Shown here: positions 46,711 to 55,262 of the stretch, in pieces
Numbering within the stretch: the stretch's first letter is position 1
Layout: each line of letters starts with the position of its first letter
NCBI RefSeq assembly: GCF_018326005.1
Contig: NZ_AP021903.1
Location: forward strand, 4,825,001-4,889,000
Source of the DNA: Pseudomonas sp. Seg1
Lineage (GTDB): Bacteria; Pseudomonadota; Gammaproteobacteria; Pseudomonadales; Pseudomonadaceae
Direction of reading: 5' to 3'
DNA: 64,000 nucleotides
Notes under the pieces: generated by a model
Seen by the model: only the letters and a program-made list of their open reading frames with translations
The model's database searches: none
Told to the model about the DNA's origin: nothing
Program-made: the position numbers and the translations under genes

Positions 46711-48045
46711 TTACTTGACGTTGCTCGGCGTCGGGCCTTCAGCCACACCCAGGTCGTCTTCAGGACGGGTATCAGCGATACCGCGACCACCCGAAGCCAG
46801 CTCGGCTTGCAGGGTATCGGTGTCCAGCTCTTTCACCCACTTGGCAACCACGATGGTCGCAACGGCGTTACCCACCAGGTTGGTCAGTGCGCGTGCTTCG
46901 GACATGAAGCGGTCGATACCGAGGATCAGCGCCAGACCGGCCACCGGCAGGTGACCCACAGCCGACAGCGTGGCCGCCAGCACGATGAAGCCCGAACCGG
47001 TCACACCGGCAGCGCCTTTGGAGGACAGCAGCAACACCACCAGCAGCGTGATCTGATGGGTGATGTCCATGTGCGTGTCAGTTGCCTGAGCAATGAACAC
47101 CGCCGCCATGGTCAGGTAGATCGCAGTACCGTCGAGGTTGAACGAGTAGCCCGTCGGGATCACCAGACCCACGACCGATTTCTTCGCGCCCAGACGCTCC
47201 ATCTTGATCAGCATGCGTGGCAGTACCGATTCCGACGACGAGGTGCCGAGTACGATCAGCAGCTCTTCACGGATGTAGCGGATCATCTTCAGCACGCTGA
47301 AACCGTGCATGCGCGCGATACCGCCGAGCACGATCAGAATGAACGCCAGGCAAGTGATGTAGAAGCAGATCATCAACTGACCCAACTGCACCAGCGAGCC
47401 GACACCGTAGGCACCGATGGTGAATGCCATCGCACCGAAGGCACCGATTGGCGCGAGCTTCATGATCATGTTGATGATGTTGAACATCACGTGAGCGAAG
47501 CGATCGATGAAGTCGAGGATCGGACGGCCATAGTCGCCCAGGCGATGCAGGGCGAAACCGAAGATCACCGAGAACATCAGCACTTGCAGGATGTCACCGG
47601 TAGCGAACGCGCCGACGATGGTGGTCGGGATCACGTTGAGCAGGAAGCCGACAACGCTCTGGTCAGCACCGGCTGCTACATAAGAAGCGACTTTCGAAGC
47701 GTCGAGGGTGGCCACGTCGATGTGCATGCCGTTGCCCGGCTGCACGACGTTGACCACGACCAGACCGACCAGCAGGGCGATGGTCGAAACGATTTCGAAG
47801 TAAAGGAGTGCGTAACCACCGGTCTTGCCGACCGACTTCATGCTCTGCATGCCGGCGATGCCGCTGACCACGGTGCAGAAGATGATCGGAGCGATGATCA
47901 TTTTGATCAGTTTGATGAACCCGTCACCCAGCGGTTTTACCGCCACGCCGAATTGCGGGTAGTAGTGACCGAGCGCGATACCGATACAAATTGCGACGAT
48001 CACCTGGAAATACAGGGATTTGTACAGTGGCTGACGAGTCGTCAT
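46711..48045 (-). CDS. dctA: C4-dicarboxylate transporter DctA
   Basis: Sodium/proton-coupled symporter for succinate, fumarate and malate, 444 residues, inner membrane. It has the family's eight helices with the serine-rich re-entrant loop [12 protein letters not shown] (about 265-276) and the [13 protein letters not shown] motif near 305, and the short conserved start [21 protein letters not shown] supports the ATG at 48045. A sigma-54 promoter and two DctD-like palindromes lie upstream, which fits regulation by a DctB/DctD system encoded elsewhere. Confidence 0.96.
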   Translation of the reverse strand: MTTRQPLYKSLYFQVIVAICIGIALGHYYPQFGVAVKPLGDGFIKLIKMIIAPIIFCTVVSGIAGMQSMKSVGKTGGYALLYFEIVSTIALLVGLVVVNVVQPGNGMHIDVATLDASKVASYVAAGADQSVVGFLLNVIPTTIVGAFATGDILQVLMFSVIFGFALHRLGDYGRPILDFIDRFAHVMFNIINMIMKLAPIGAFGAMAFTIGAYGVGSLVQLGQLMICFYITCLAFILIVLGGIARMHGFSVLKMIRYIREELLIVLGTSSSESVLPRMLIKMERLGAKKSVVGLVIPTGYSFNLDGTAIYLTMAAVFIAQATDTHMDITHQITLLVVLLLSSKGAAGVTGSGFIVLAATLSAVGHLPVAGLALILGIDRFMSEARALTNLVGNAVATIVVAKWVKELDTDTLQAELASGGRGIADTRPEDDLGVAEGPTPSNVK

Positions 48046-48191
48046 TGCAAGATTCCTCAAGCGTCCCGCGTGGCAGCATCCATCTGCTGACCGCGAAACC
48101 TGAATTGCGAACCCTCCTGCACTGGAGGGATTTGTTGTGTCGAGCGACGCTTTTTCCTGCCGGATCAACGCACGCTTCTGTCGCTCTTATC

Positions 48192-48206
48192 GCAAACGTC
48201 GTGCCA
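48192..48206 (-). promoter_or_regulatory. sigma-54 (RpoN) -24/-12 promoter of dctA
   Basis: On the minus strand the bases read TGGCACGACGTTTGC: TGGCACG, four bases, TTGC, a full match to the sigma-54 consensus. It lies about 147 bp before the dctA start, leaving a leader of roughly 135 nt. Confidence 0.88.
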
Positions 48207-48285
48207 CTTTGGTGCGTTTCGTAGCAAGCCTTTTGATATCAGGGATTACAGGGTCGTTTTTGTCACCGTCTGGTTACTCCAGTGT

Positions 48286-48340
48286 GGCGGATTTCCGCCA
48301 ACTCGCCCGATCTCGTCCTACAATTTGGCGGAAATCCGCC
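48286..48340. promoter_or_regulatory. two enhancer-type palindromes upstream of dctA (DctD-like UAS)
   Basis: Two 14-bp palindromes, GGCGGATTTCCGCC (48286-48299) and GGCGGAAATCCGCC (48327-48340), stand 41 bp apart, close to four helical turns, 80-150 bp upstream of the sigma-54 promoter. This is the normal place for an NtrC-type activator. The core GCGGAAATCCGC matches DctD sites of rhizobial dctA as I remember them. They also lie 58-112 bp before the AraC-type gene. Confidence 0.72.
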
Positions 48341-48397
48341 TTGTTGCCCGGTTCACCCCCGGCTACCATCCGGCGCCAGAGGAAGGATTTGCCGCTT

Positions 48398-49396
48398 ATG
48401 CGCGAACGCACCATCGCCAGTCATTTCGCCCGTGCCGCCCTCGGTGGTGCGCGCCGCCTCGGATTCGATTATTCGGGCCTGCTGCTGGAACTGGGGATCA
48501 GCCCTGAATTGCTCGACGAGCCCCGTGCGCGCATCGCCCCGGAGCAGTTCACCCGATTGATCCAGAGCCTGTGGCTGGCACTGGACGACGAATACCTGGG
48601 GTTCGGCATGGCACCGAGCAAACCCGGCAGCTTCGCCATGATGTGCCACGCCTCGATTCATTGCCGCAATCTGGAAAAAGCCCTGCAACGCGGCTTATTG
48701 TTTTATAGCCTATTCCCCGACGCCCCGCGCCTGACCCTGAGCCGCGAAGACGAATGGGTGCGCCTGAGCCTCGATGATTCACAGTTGTGGGACCCGGATC
48801 ACTTCCTCACCGAAAGCCTGCTGGTGATCTGGCATCGCCTCGGCAGTTGGCTGATCGGCCAGCGCATCCGCCTGGAGCAGGCGACGTTCAGCTACGCGAA
48901 ACCTGCGCACGGCGCAGAATACGACCTGCTGTTTCCCTGCCCGTTGGTGTTTTCAGCGGATCAAAGCAGTCTGCTGTTTCACAGCCGTTACCTGCACATG
49001 CCGTTGTTGCAGGACGAACGCACGCTCAAGCATTTCCTTGAGCGCTCTCCCGCCGACCTGCTCTCGCGCCCCGACGGCGGCGACAGTCTCAGCAGCCGCC
49101 TGCGTCGTTTGCTCAGCAGTGACACTAATCGTTGGCCGGATCTGGAAGCCGTGGCGGCGCACCTGCACATCAGTCCACAAACACTGCGTCGGCATTTGCG
49201 CGAGGAAGGCAGCAGTTTTCAGGAGTTGAAAGATCAGTTGCGGCGGGATATCGCCATTTATCATCTGGGGCGGGCGGATCTGTCGTTGCAACAGATTGCC
49301 GAGCAGCTGGGGTTTTCCGAGCCGTCGGCGTTTCATCGGGCTTTCAAGAAGTGGACGGGGGTGACGCCGGGGGCTTATCGGGCGCAGGAGCAGTGA
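48398..49396 (+). CDS. AraC-family transcriptional regulator
   Basis: Regulator of 332 residues. The N-terminal domain (about 20-200, including the GFDYSGLLLELGIS and PDAPRLT segments) is of the arabinose-binding-like type seen in ArgR/OruR-type Pseudomonas regulators; the C-terminal double helix-turn-helix (about 235-330) has the SLQQIAEQLGFSEPSAFHRAFKKW motif. The start at 48398 fits; the longer frame back to 48137 covers the dctA promoter region. It is divergent from dctA and convergent with phoQ across composite repeat B. Target genes unknown. Confidence 0.88.
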   Translation: MRERTIASHFARAALGGARRLGFDYSGLLLELGISPELLDEPRARIAPEQFTRLIQSLWLALDDEYLGFGMAPSKPGSFAMMCHASIHCRNLEKALQRGLLFYSLFPDAPRLTLSREDEWVRLSLDDSQLWDPDHFLTESLLVIWHRLGSWLIGQRIRLEQATFSYAKPAHGAEYDLLFPCPLVFSADQSSLLFHSRYLHMPLLQDERTLKHFLERSPADLLSRPDGGDSLSSRLRRLLSSDTNRWPDLEAVAAHLHISPQTLRRHLREEGSSFQELKDQLRRDIAIYHLGRADLSLQQIAEQLGFSEPSAFHRAFKKWTGVTPGAYRAQEQ

Positions 49397-49466
49397 GGTG
49401 TCTTCGAGATCTCGCCTTCTGGAATACCGTGGATTTCGGAGGTGGGTTTGTTTGTCTGGGATTTCT

Positions 49467-49505
49467 GGGGGTTTGGGGTTTGGGGTTTGGGGTTTGGGGT
49501 TTGGG
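49467..49505 (+). repeat. GGGGTTT tandem array, G-quadruplex candidate
   Basis: Six G-runs (5, 4, 4, 4, 4 and 3) separated by exact TTT spacers, immediately before the left arm of composite repeat B. The pattern meets the standard definition of an intramolecular G-quadruplex motif and resembles telomere-type repeats. Confidence 0.92.
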
Positions 49506-50370
49506 AGCATATCCGTTGCTGCGGTAACGGCTGATTAGGGTTCCGCCCTTACGGCGGGTCACTTTTGGCAAACGCCCCAAAAGTAACCAAAAGGGCTGCT
49601 CCCGGACGTACGGCACTTCGCCTAGGCTCAGTGTTCCCTCGCTACGGTGTCCATCCGGGGGCATCGCCTCCGGTTTGCTTCGCTGCACCTCCTCTCGATG
49701 TGTTTGGCTTCGCCAAACGGCGCTGCGCGCCTGCCCCGGATGAACACCTCCGCTCGGCCTGCCGATGGGGCTGAAGATCAAGAGCAGGATCAAAAGCCAG
49801 ATCAACAGCCAAATCAAGAGCCCCTCACCCTAGCCCTCTCCCGGAGGGAGAGGGGACTGGCCGAGGTGTTTGGGAGAGCTACACCGACTTGAAACACCGA
49901 GTCGAACTCAGATTCTGAAAGATTCACAAATCGGCTCCCTCTCCTAGGGGAGAGGGCTGGGGTGAGGGGCAAACCCAACACAAAACCAAAGCCGACCGCA
50001 CGCTTCTCACCCCTCAACACAATGAGCGTTAGCTCAAGTACCGCTCTTGATCTCCACCACTCAACACAATGAGCGTTAGCTCGAGTACCGCTTTTGATCT
50101 CAACGCCCGTCGGAAGGCTGAGCGGAGGGATTGATCCGGGGTGGGAGCGCAGCGACCGTTTGGCGAAGCCAAACACATCGAGAGGAGGTGCAGCGAAGCA
50201 AACCGGAGGCGATGACCCCCGGATCGATCCCGGAGCGAAGGAACCCGAGCCACAGCGAGAGCCGTACGTCAGGGTAAAGCCTTTTTGGTTACTTTTTCGG
50301 CGTCTGGAAAAAGTGACCCGCCGTAAGGGCGGAACCATAGGAAGCCGTTACCGCAGCAACGGATATGCCC
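49506..50370. repeat. composite inverted-arm repeat, copy B
   Basis: Left arm about 49506-49770 and right arm about 50103-50370, homologous to copies A and C. Its core lacks the 69-bp REP units; it holds instead the inverted repeat element at 49820-49970 and two copies (about 50005-50055 and 50056-50102) of the module with the palindrome GAGCGTTAGCTC. It fills the convergent junction between the AraC gene and phoQ. Confidence 0.9.
49820..49970. repeat. intact inverted repeat element (CCCCTCACCCTAGCCCTCTC arms)
   Basis: Starts GCCCCTCACCCTAGCCCTCT and ends with the complement AGAGGGCTGGGGTGAGGGGC. An inner stem CTCTCCCGGAGGGAGAG follows the left arm. It is the undisturbed homologue of the element split by the IS at 38341, and here is nested inside composite repeat B. 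Confidence 0.88.
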
Positions 50371-50389
50371 CCAAACCCAGCCCCCCCCC

Positions 50390-51736
50390 TCAAACCGCAG
50401 GAAAATGAATCCGAAACGCCGCCCCCCCCATCGGCGAATCCCCCAACATCAACTTCGCGTTATAACTCTCGATAATATCCTTGACCACAGCCAACCCGAT
50501 CCCCTGCCCCGGATGCTGCCGATCCAACCGCTCCCCACGCTCCAGAATCCGCGCCCGCTGATCCGGCGGCACCCCCGGCCCATCATCCTCGACACACAAG
50601 TCAATCCCGGCCAGGCTCTCACGCACACTGATACGCACCTCACCCAGACACAGCCGATACGCGTTCTCCAGCAAATTCCCCATCATTTCCAACAAAGCGC
50701 CCTGCTCGATCGGCACATAACAATGCTCCGGCAAATCAAACGCCACCCGCACCTGCTTGTCGCGATACACCTTGTCCAACGTATCGCACAGACTTTTAAG
50801 CACCGGTTGCAAGCGCACCTGATGCCGCACCAGACCGCTTTTACGCAAACTCGCCCGCTGCAACTGATAACTGATCTGCTGACTCATACGCTCGATCTGG
50901 CTCTGCAGCACCCAGGCCTGATCCAGATCCTTGGGCCGTTGCGCCATGTCCTCACTGACCCCCTGCAACACCGCCAACGGCGTTTTCAGACTGTGCGCCA
51001 AATCATCCAGAGAATCGCGATAACGACTGCGCTGCTGCCGCTCGCTCAGCAGCAATCGGTTCAGCGAGCCCGTCAGACGCAACAGCTCGCGCGGGTGTTG
51101 CTCAGTGAGACTTTCACGCGTGCCGCCCTCGATCTCATCCAGCTCCTGACTGAGTTGACGCAAGGCCTTGAGGCCCCAGGTCAAGCCGATCCACAACAGC
51201 GCCAGCAAAACGAGCAACGCTGCGCCGAAGCCCAGATAAAGATTTTCGCGCAAGCCTTCAAGGGTAGTTTCGTACTCGCGCACTGGTTGCAGGGCGACGA
51301 TGCTGAACGCCGCACTTTTACCGCCAAGGAGTTTCACTTCAACGTCGTAGACGAAGAACTCCTGACCGCTGGCCTCACGAATTCGCGCGAATTCGTTACC
51401 GAGGCCGTCGTAACGCGGCTTGTAGTTGATCTGTTCCTCTTGAGTGGCTTTCGAGCGCCAGACCAGATGCCCCTCACGGTCGTAGATATAGCCGAGTAGC
51501 CGGAAGTCGGTGAGGTTGAAACGCTCATCCGGCAACTGCGAAGGCATGACCAGTTTGCCGTTTTCAATGCGCGCAGCCGAGATCAGCGTGGTGACGTCCG
51601 AAGCCAGGCGCTGCTCGATCGAGTCCTGCAACGCGAGGCTGAATGCGCCCTGCATGGCCGGCAGCAAGGCGAGCATGAACAACACCGCCAACGTGGTGGC
51701 GGCGAGCATCAACCGGACGCGAAGAGAACGAATCAA
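50390..51736 (-). CDS. phoQ: sensor histidine kinase PhoQ
   Basis: Magnesium- and cationic-peptide-sensing membrane kinase, 448 residues, as in P. aeruginosa PhoQ. Helices lie at about 8-32 and 165-190, with an acidic periplasmic domain between them, then HAMP, the H-box LAHSLKTPLAVL near 250, N-box NLLENAYRLC and G-boxes DDGPGV and GQGIGLAVV. The start overlaps the phoP stop by four bases. It is the last gene of oprH-phoP-phoQ and ends about 20 bp from composite repeat B. Confidence 0.95.
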   Translation of the reverse strand: MIRSLRVRLMLAATTLAVLFMLALLPAMQGAFSLALQDSIEQRLASDVTTLISAARIENGKLVMPSQLPDERFNLTDFRLLGYIYDREGHLVWRSKATQEEQINYKPRYDGLGNEFARIREASGQEFFVYDVEVKLLGGKSAAFSIVALQPVREYETTLEGLRENLYLGFGAALLVLLALLWIGLTWGLKALRQLSQELDEIEGGTRESLTEQHPRELLRLTGSLNRLLLSERQQRSRYRDSLDDLAHSLKTPLAVLQGVSEDMAQRPKDLDQAWVLQSQIERMSQQISYQLQRASLRKSGLVRHQVRLQPVLKSLCDTLDKVYRDKQVRVAFDLPEHCYVPIEQGALLEMMGNLLENAYRLCLGEVRISVRESLAGIDLCVEDDGPGVPPDQRARILERGERLDRQHPGQGIGLAVVKDIIESYNAKLMLGDSPMGGAAFRIHFPAV

Positions 51737-52410
51737 GTGCAGCGCTCATTGAACAGGTAGCCGAGGCCGCGCACGGTGTCGATCGGCTTGAACCCGGCCG
51801 GTCCTTCGAGTTTGCGGCGCAAGCGGCCGACCAGCACTTCGATGACGTTCGGATCGCGCTCGTCGTCGTCCGGATAGAGTTGCTCCATCAGGCGATCCTT
51901 GGGCACCACTTGCTGGTGATGGCGCATGAGGTATTCGAGGATGCGGTACTCGTACGCGGTCAGCGCCAGCGGTTGCTCGTCGAGTGTCGCCTGCTTGCGA
52001 TTGAGGTCGAGCAACAGCGGGCCGGCGACGATGGTCGACTGGGTAAAACCGCTGGAGCGGCGCAGCAAGGCATTCAGGCGCGCGTCGAGTTCTTCGAACT
52101 GGAAGGGTTTGACCACGTAGTCGTCGGCGCCGGCAGCGAGGCCTTCGACCTTGTCCTGCCAGTTGCCACGTGCGGTGAGGATCAGGATCGGGAAGGTCTT
52201 GCCGCCCGAGCGCAACTGGCGGATCAGGTCGAGACCGCCCATGCCCGGCAGACCGAGATCGATCACCGCCAGGTCAAAGTTGAACTGTCCGGTCTGGTAC
52301 AACGCCTCCTCGGCATTGGCCACGGACTCGACCACGTGGCCGCTCTCCGTCAGACGGGTTTGCAGGTGATGGCGCAACAGCGCTTCATCTTCGACAACCA
52401 ACAGTTTCAT
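51733..52410 (-). CDS. phoP: response regulator PhoP
   Basis: OmpR-family regulator of 225 residues, very similar to P. aeruginosa PhoP (start MKLLVVEDEALLRHHL, then ARGNWQDKVEGLAAGADDYVVKP and the C-terminal LVGRLRRKLE). The phospho-acceptor lies in VIDLGLPGMGG (Asp51). PhoP controls lipid A modification, polymyxin tolerance and magnesium response genes, including oprH. It is coupled to phoQ, and separated from oprH by a REP doublet. Confidence 0.97.
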   Translation of the reverse strand: MKLLVVEDEALLRHHLQTRLTESGHVVESVANAEEALYQTGQFNFDLAVIDLGLPGMGGLDLIRQLRSGGKTFPILILTARGNWQDKVEGLAAGADDYVVKPFQFEELDARLNALLRRSSGFTQSTIVAGPLLLDLNRKQATLDEQPLALTAYEYRILEYLMRHHQQVVPKDRLMEQLYPDDDERDPNVIEVLVGRLRRKLEGPAGFKPIDTVRGLGYLFNERCT

Positions 52411-52450
52411 ATCGCTCTCCCGGGCAAATCAGAATCTCCAAAAACACACC

Positions 52451-52540
52451 TGTGGGAGCGAGCCTGCTCGCGAAATCGGTGGATCAGTCAATGAAGATGT
52501 CGACTGACACATCGCCTTCGCGAGCAGGCTCGCTCCCACA
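52451..52540. repeat. REP doublet between oprH and phoP
   Basis: Inverted pair with cores TGTGGGAGCGAGCCTGCTCG and its complement ending CGCTCCCACA. It lies inside the 150-bp gap of the oprH-phoP-phoQ operon. Confidence 0.92.
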
Positions 52541-52560
52541 TTTAGCCTGGCGGCAACACT

Positions 52561-53166
52561 TTAGAAAAAGTAGTTGGCCGACAGGTAAGTCTGCGCGCTA
52601 CTGGTCAGGTCCAGCGAGCCTTGCTTGCTGCCACCGCGTTCGCTCATCTCGGTGCTGGCATTGCTGCGCAGGTAACGGTAACCGAGTTCCACCGAAGTGT
52701 TTTGCGAAACTTGCTGCATCACACCGAACTGGCCGCCGACCGCGTAACCGATGTCACTGTCGCGGCTATAGCCTGGCGACTCCTGGGTCAACTTGGTCAA
52801 ACCCGCCGTCGCGCCGCCGAACAATTTGGTGGTGCTGCCCACCGGGTAGAACAGATCGTAGCTGCCCAGCAGGTTTTCCTGGCGCAGTTTAATGCCATTG
52901 TGCGAACCGGACACGTTGTCGTAAGTCGCGTAGTAGCGGCCCTGCGAGTTTTGCTGGCCGAGGCGTACGCCGTAAGTGTTGTTGCCGTCGATCGCGCCGG
53001 TGGCGTTAGGGTGATCGAGGTTGTTGTTCAGAGCATGGGATTTGTCGATCTTGTCACTGGTCTGGCCGAAGGTCAGGCCGGCGAAGTTTGAAGTGGTGTC
53101 GGCCTGGGCCGCGACGCTGGCGCTCATTACGGTCAATGCCAGCAGCAGTTTATTAAAACGAGTCAT
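52561..53166 (-). CDS. oprH: outer-membrane protein OprH
   Basis: Small eight-stranded outer-membrane barrel, 201 residues including a signal peptide (cleaved after about ASVAAQA, residue 22). The mature part closely follows P. aeruginosa OprH: NFAGLTFGQTSDKI, QGRYYATYDNVS, LRQENLLGSYD and the terminal TYLSANYFF. OprH binds lipopolysaccharide and takes the place of magnesium at low Mg. The promoter carries three CTGAAC direct repeats. phoP follows in the same direction. Confidence 0.95.
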   Translation of the reverse strand: MTRFNKLLLALTVMSASVAAQADTTSNFAGLTFGQTSDKIDKSHALNNNLDHPNATGAIDGNNTYGVRLGQQNSQGRYYATYDNVSGSHNGIKLRQENLLGSYDLFYPVGSTTKLFGGATAGLTKLTQESPGYSRDSDIGYAVGGQFGVMQQVSQNTSVELGYRYLRSNASTEMSERGGSKQGSLDLTSSAQTYLSANYFF

Positions 53167-53233
53167 GGGATTTCCTCTTTCACAGTGCTGTTTGGGTATG
53201 GCGCAAGGTTACTGACCCTCCCCTGTACCGCCC

Positions 53234-53261
53234 CTGAACACTCTCTGAACCTGGCCTGAAC
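53234..53261 (-). promoter_or_regulatory. PhoP-type direct repeats in the oprH promoter
   Basis: The hexamer CTGAAC (GTTCAG on the minus strand) occurs at 53234, 53245 and 53256, exactly 11 bp apart, the one-turn spacing bound by OmpR-family dimers. The site lies 70-95 bp upstream of the oprH start, as expected for autoregulated oprH-phoP-phoQ, and 47 bp before the divergent hydrolase gene. Confidence 0.75.
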
Positions 53262-53307
53262 CAAATCGACTAGGCTGTTCTGAGCACTTTTCGCCAAGGA
53301 GACCGAT

Positions 53308-54099
53308 ATGCGCCTGTTCCTCGCCCTCACGTTCCTCGCTGTCAGCAGCCTCACTCAGGCTGCGATCAAGACCGCAGAAATCCCCTATCAAAGTGCCGAC
53401 GGCACACAGCTGATTGGCTACTACGCCTACGACGACGCCATCAAAGGCAAACGCCCGGGGATTGTCGTGGTGCATGAGTGGTGGGGCTTGAACGAGTACG
53501 CCAAGCGCCGCGCACGGGACCTGGCTGAGCTGGGATATAGCGCGCTGGCGATTGATATGTACGGCGAGGGCAAGAACACCGAGCACCCGAAAGACGCCAT
53601 GGCGTTCATGCAGGCGGCAACCCAGGATGCGGCGGCCTCCAGCAAACGTTTTGAGGCCGGGCTGAACCTGCTGAAGAAACAACCGCAGACCGACGCGAAC
53701 AAACTCGCGGCCATTGGTTACTGCTTCGGCGGTGGCGTAGTGCTGAATGCGGCGCGCCAGGGTGAACCGCTGGCCGGTGTGGTGAGTTTCCACGGTGCAC
53801 TGGCGACCAAGACCCCGGCCACACCCGGCAGTGTGAAGGCGAAGATTCTGGTGGAACATGGCGCCCTGGACAGCATGGTCACGCCGGACAACGTCAGCGC
53901 CTTCAAAGCGGAAATGGACAAGGCCGGTGCAGACTATAAGTTCGTCAGTCTTGACGGTGCCAAGCATGGCTTTACCAATCCGGATGCCGATCGCTTGAGC
54001 CACGGCGAGCACGGCGGCCCGGATATCGGCTACAACAAGGCTGCCGATGAAAAATCCTGGGCGGACATGAAAGCGTTCCTCCAGAAGATCTTCAGCTGA
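53308..54099 (+). CDS. dienelactone hydrolase family protein, secreted
   Basis: Alpha/beta hydrolase of 263 residues with an N-terminal signal peptide (about 1-18, SSLTQAA) and the dienelactone hydrolase signature: nucleophile GYCFGGG near 134, Asp in EHGALDSM near 186 and His in KHGFTNP near 218. Cysteine replaces serine as nucleophile, as in DLH. An AAGGAG site precedes the ATG at 53308. It is divergent from oprH and may share control with it. Periplasmic ester or lactone substrate unknown. Confidence 0.9.
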   Translation: MRLFLALTFLAVSSLTQAAIKTAEIPYQSADGTQLIGYYAYDDAIKGKRPGIVVVHEWWGLNEYAKRRARDLAELGYSALAIDMYGEGKNTEHPKDAMAFMQAATQDAAASSKRFEAGLNLLKKQPQTDANKLAAIGYCFGGGVVLNAARQGEPLAGVVSFHGALATKTPATPGSVKAKILVEHGALDSMVTPDNVSAFKAEMDKAGADYKFVSLDGAKHGFTNPDADRLSHGEHGGPDIGYNKAADEKSWADMKAFLQKIFS

Positions 54100-54111
54100 C
54101 CCGCCCGCACC

Positions 54112-54219
54112 TGATCGTTCCCACGCTCCGCGTGGGGATGCAGCCCGGGACGCTCTGCGTCCCAAAGCGGACGCAGAGCGTCCATTGAGGTGTTCCCACA
54201 CAGAGCATCGGAACGATCA
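54112..54219. repeat. long inverted repeat with TGATCGTTCC ends
   Basis: Outer arms TGATCGTTCC (54112-54121) and GGAACGATCA (54210-54219) are perfect; the inner arms GGGACGCTCTGCGTCCC and GGACGCAGAGCGTCC match over most of their length. It lies between two co-directional genes. Confidence 0.85.
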
Positions 54220-54253
54220 GTGCCTCTACCCAGTTTGACTGCCAAACGGCAAA

Positions 54254-54988
54254 ATGCCTGCCATGAATCCTACCCCCGCCCTGCCCGCTTGCTGCACCCC
54301 GCTCGATACCCACTGGCCAATGCCGACGGTGTTGCCTGACACCGTGCTGCTCAGCACTCACTTCGATCCGTCACAACTGCTCGGTGATGATTTCCAGCGC
54401 AGCGCTATCGAGCCACCGCCAAGCATTCAACGCTCGGTGGCCAAGCGCCAGGCGGAGTTTCTCGCCGGGCGCATCTGCGCCCGCGCGGCGTTACAGCAAT
54501 TGGAAGGCACTGCAGTGGTCCCGGCGATCGGCGAAGATCGCGCGCCGGTGTGGCCGGCACATATCTGCGGTTCGATCACTCACAGCACCGGTCGTGCGGC
54601 AGCGATTGTCGCCAACAAGCAGCATTGGCGCGGTCTGGGCATGGATCTGGAAAACCTGCTCAACACCGAACGCGCCGAGCGTCTCGCCGGGGAAATCCTC
54701 ATACCGGCAGAAATGCGGCGCATGGCCGCCGGTGAGAGGGAGCAACTGGCACTGTGGGTGACGCTGACGTTTTCGGTGAAAGAAAGCCTGTTCAAGGCGC
54801 TTTACCCGATCGTGCAGAAGCGCTTTTACTTCGAGCACGCGGAAGTGCTGGAGTGGACGGAACAGGGCCACGTGCGCTTGCGCTTGTTGACGGACTTGTC
54901 GAACGAATGGCGCAACGGCACAGAGCTGGATGCGCAGTTCGGGGTGCAGGATGGGCAGTTGTTGAGTCTGGTCAGCATTGCGGCCTGA
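54254..54988 (+). CDS. pcpS: 4'-phosphopantetheinyl transferase PcpS
   Basis: Transfers phosphopantetheine from CoA to carrier proteins of fatty acid, siderophore and non-ribosomal peptide synthesis. The 244 residues closely follow P. aeruginosa PcpS, the single broad-range transferase of that species: KRQAEFLAGRICARAAL near 65, the Mg-binding GLGMDLE (about 132-138) and the helix TLTFSVKESLFKALYP near 175. The first ATG (54254) fits the PcpS N-terminus; a second Met lies three codons later. Confidence 0.94.
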   Translation: MPAMNPTPALPACCTPLDTHWPMPTVLPDTVLLSTHFDPSQLLGDDFQRSAIEPPPSIQRSVAKRQAEFLAGRICARAALQQLEGTAVVPAIGEDRAPVWPAHICGSITHSTGRAAAIVANKQHWRGLGMDLENLLNTERAERLAGEILIPAEMRRMAAGEREQLALWVTLTFSVKESLFKALYPIVQKRFYFEHAEVLEWTEQGHVRLRLLTDLSNEWRNGTELDAQFGVQDGQLLSLVSIAA

Positions 54989-55011
54989 AATCTTTATCGT
55001 CTGTCGGGGCC

Positions 55012-55247
55012 TCATCGCTGGCAAGCCAGCTCCCACAGTGCCGGTGATGAACACAGACTTGATGTACACCCTGAAACCTGTGGGAGCCGACTTGCCAGCT
55101 CCACAGTGCCGGTGATGAACACAGACTTGATGTACGCCCTGAAACCTGTGGGAGCTGGCTTGCCAGCTCTACAGTGCCGGTGATGGACACAGACTTGATG
55201 TACGCCCTGAAACCTGTGGGAGCTGGCTTGCCAGCGATGGGGCCAGC
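55012..55247. repeat. REP cluster with 68-bp tandem units
   Basis: Three near-identical units of CAGTGCCGGTGATGAACACA plus a REP core, starting at 55036, 55104 and 55172 (68 bp apart), between an initial and a final REP. They fill the convergent junction between pcpS and the RstB-like kinase gene. The unit length is close to the 69-bp units of composite repeats A and C, but the spacer differs. Confidence 0.92.
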
Positions 55248-55262
55248 ACTACTATCCACGAT

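Noticed and set aside
46564..48090. 508-residue plus-strand ORF opposite dctA
   Set aside because: Antisense shadow; Asp/His/Gln-rich sequence is the mirror of membrane codons.
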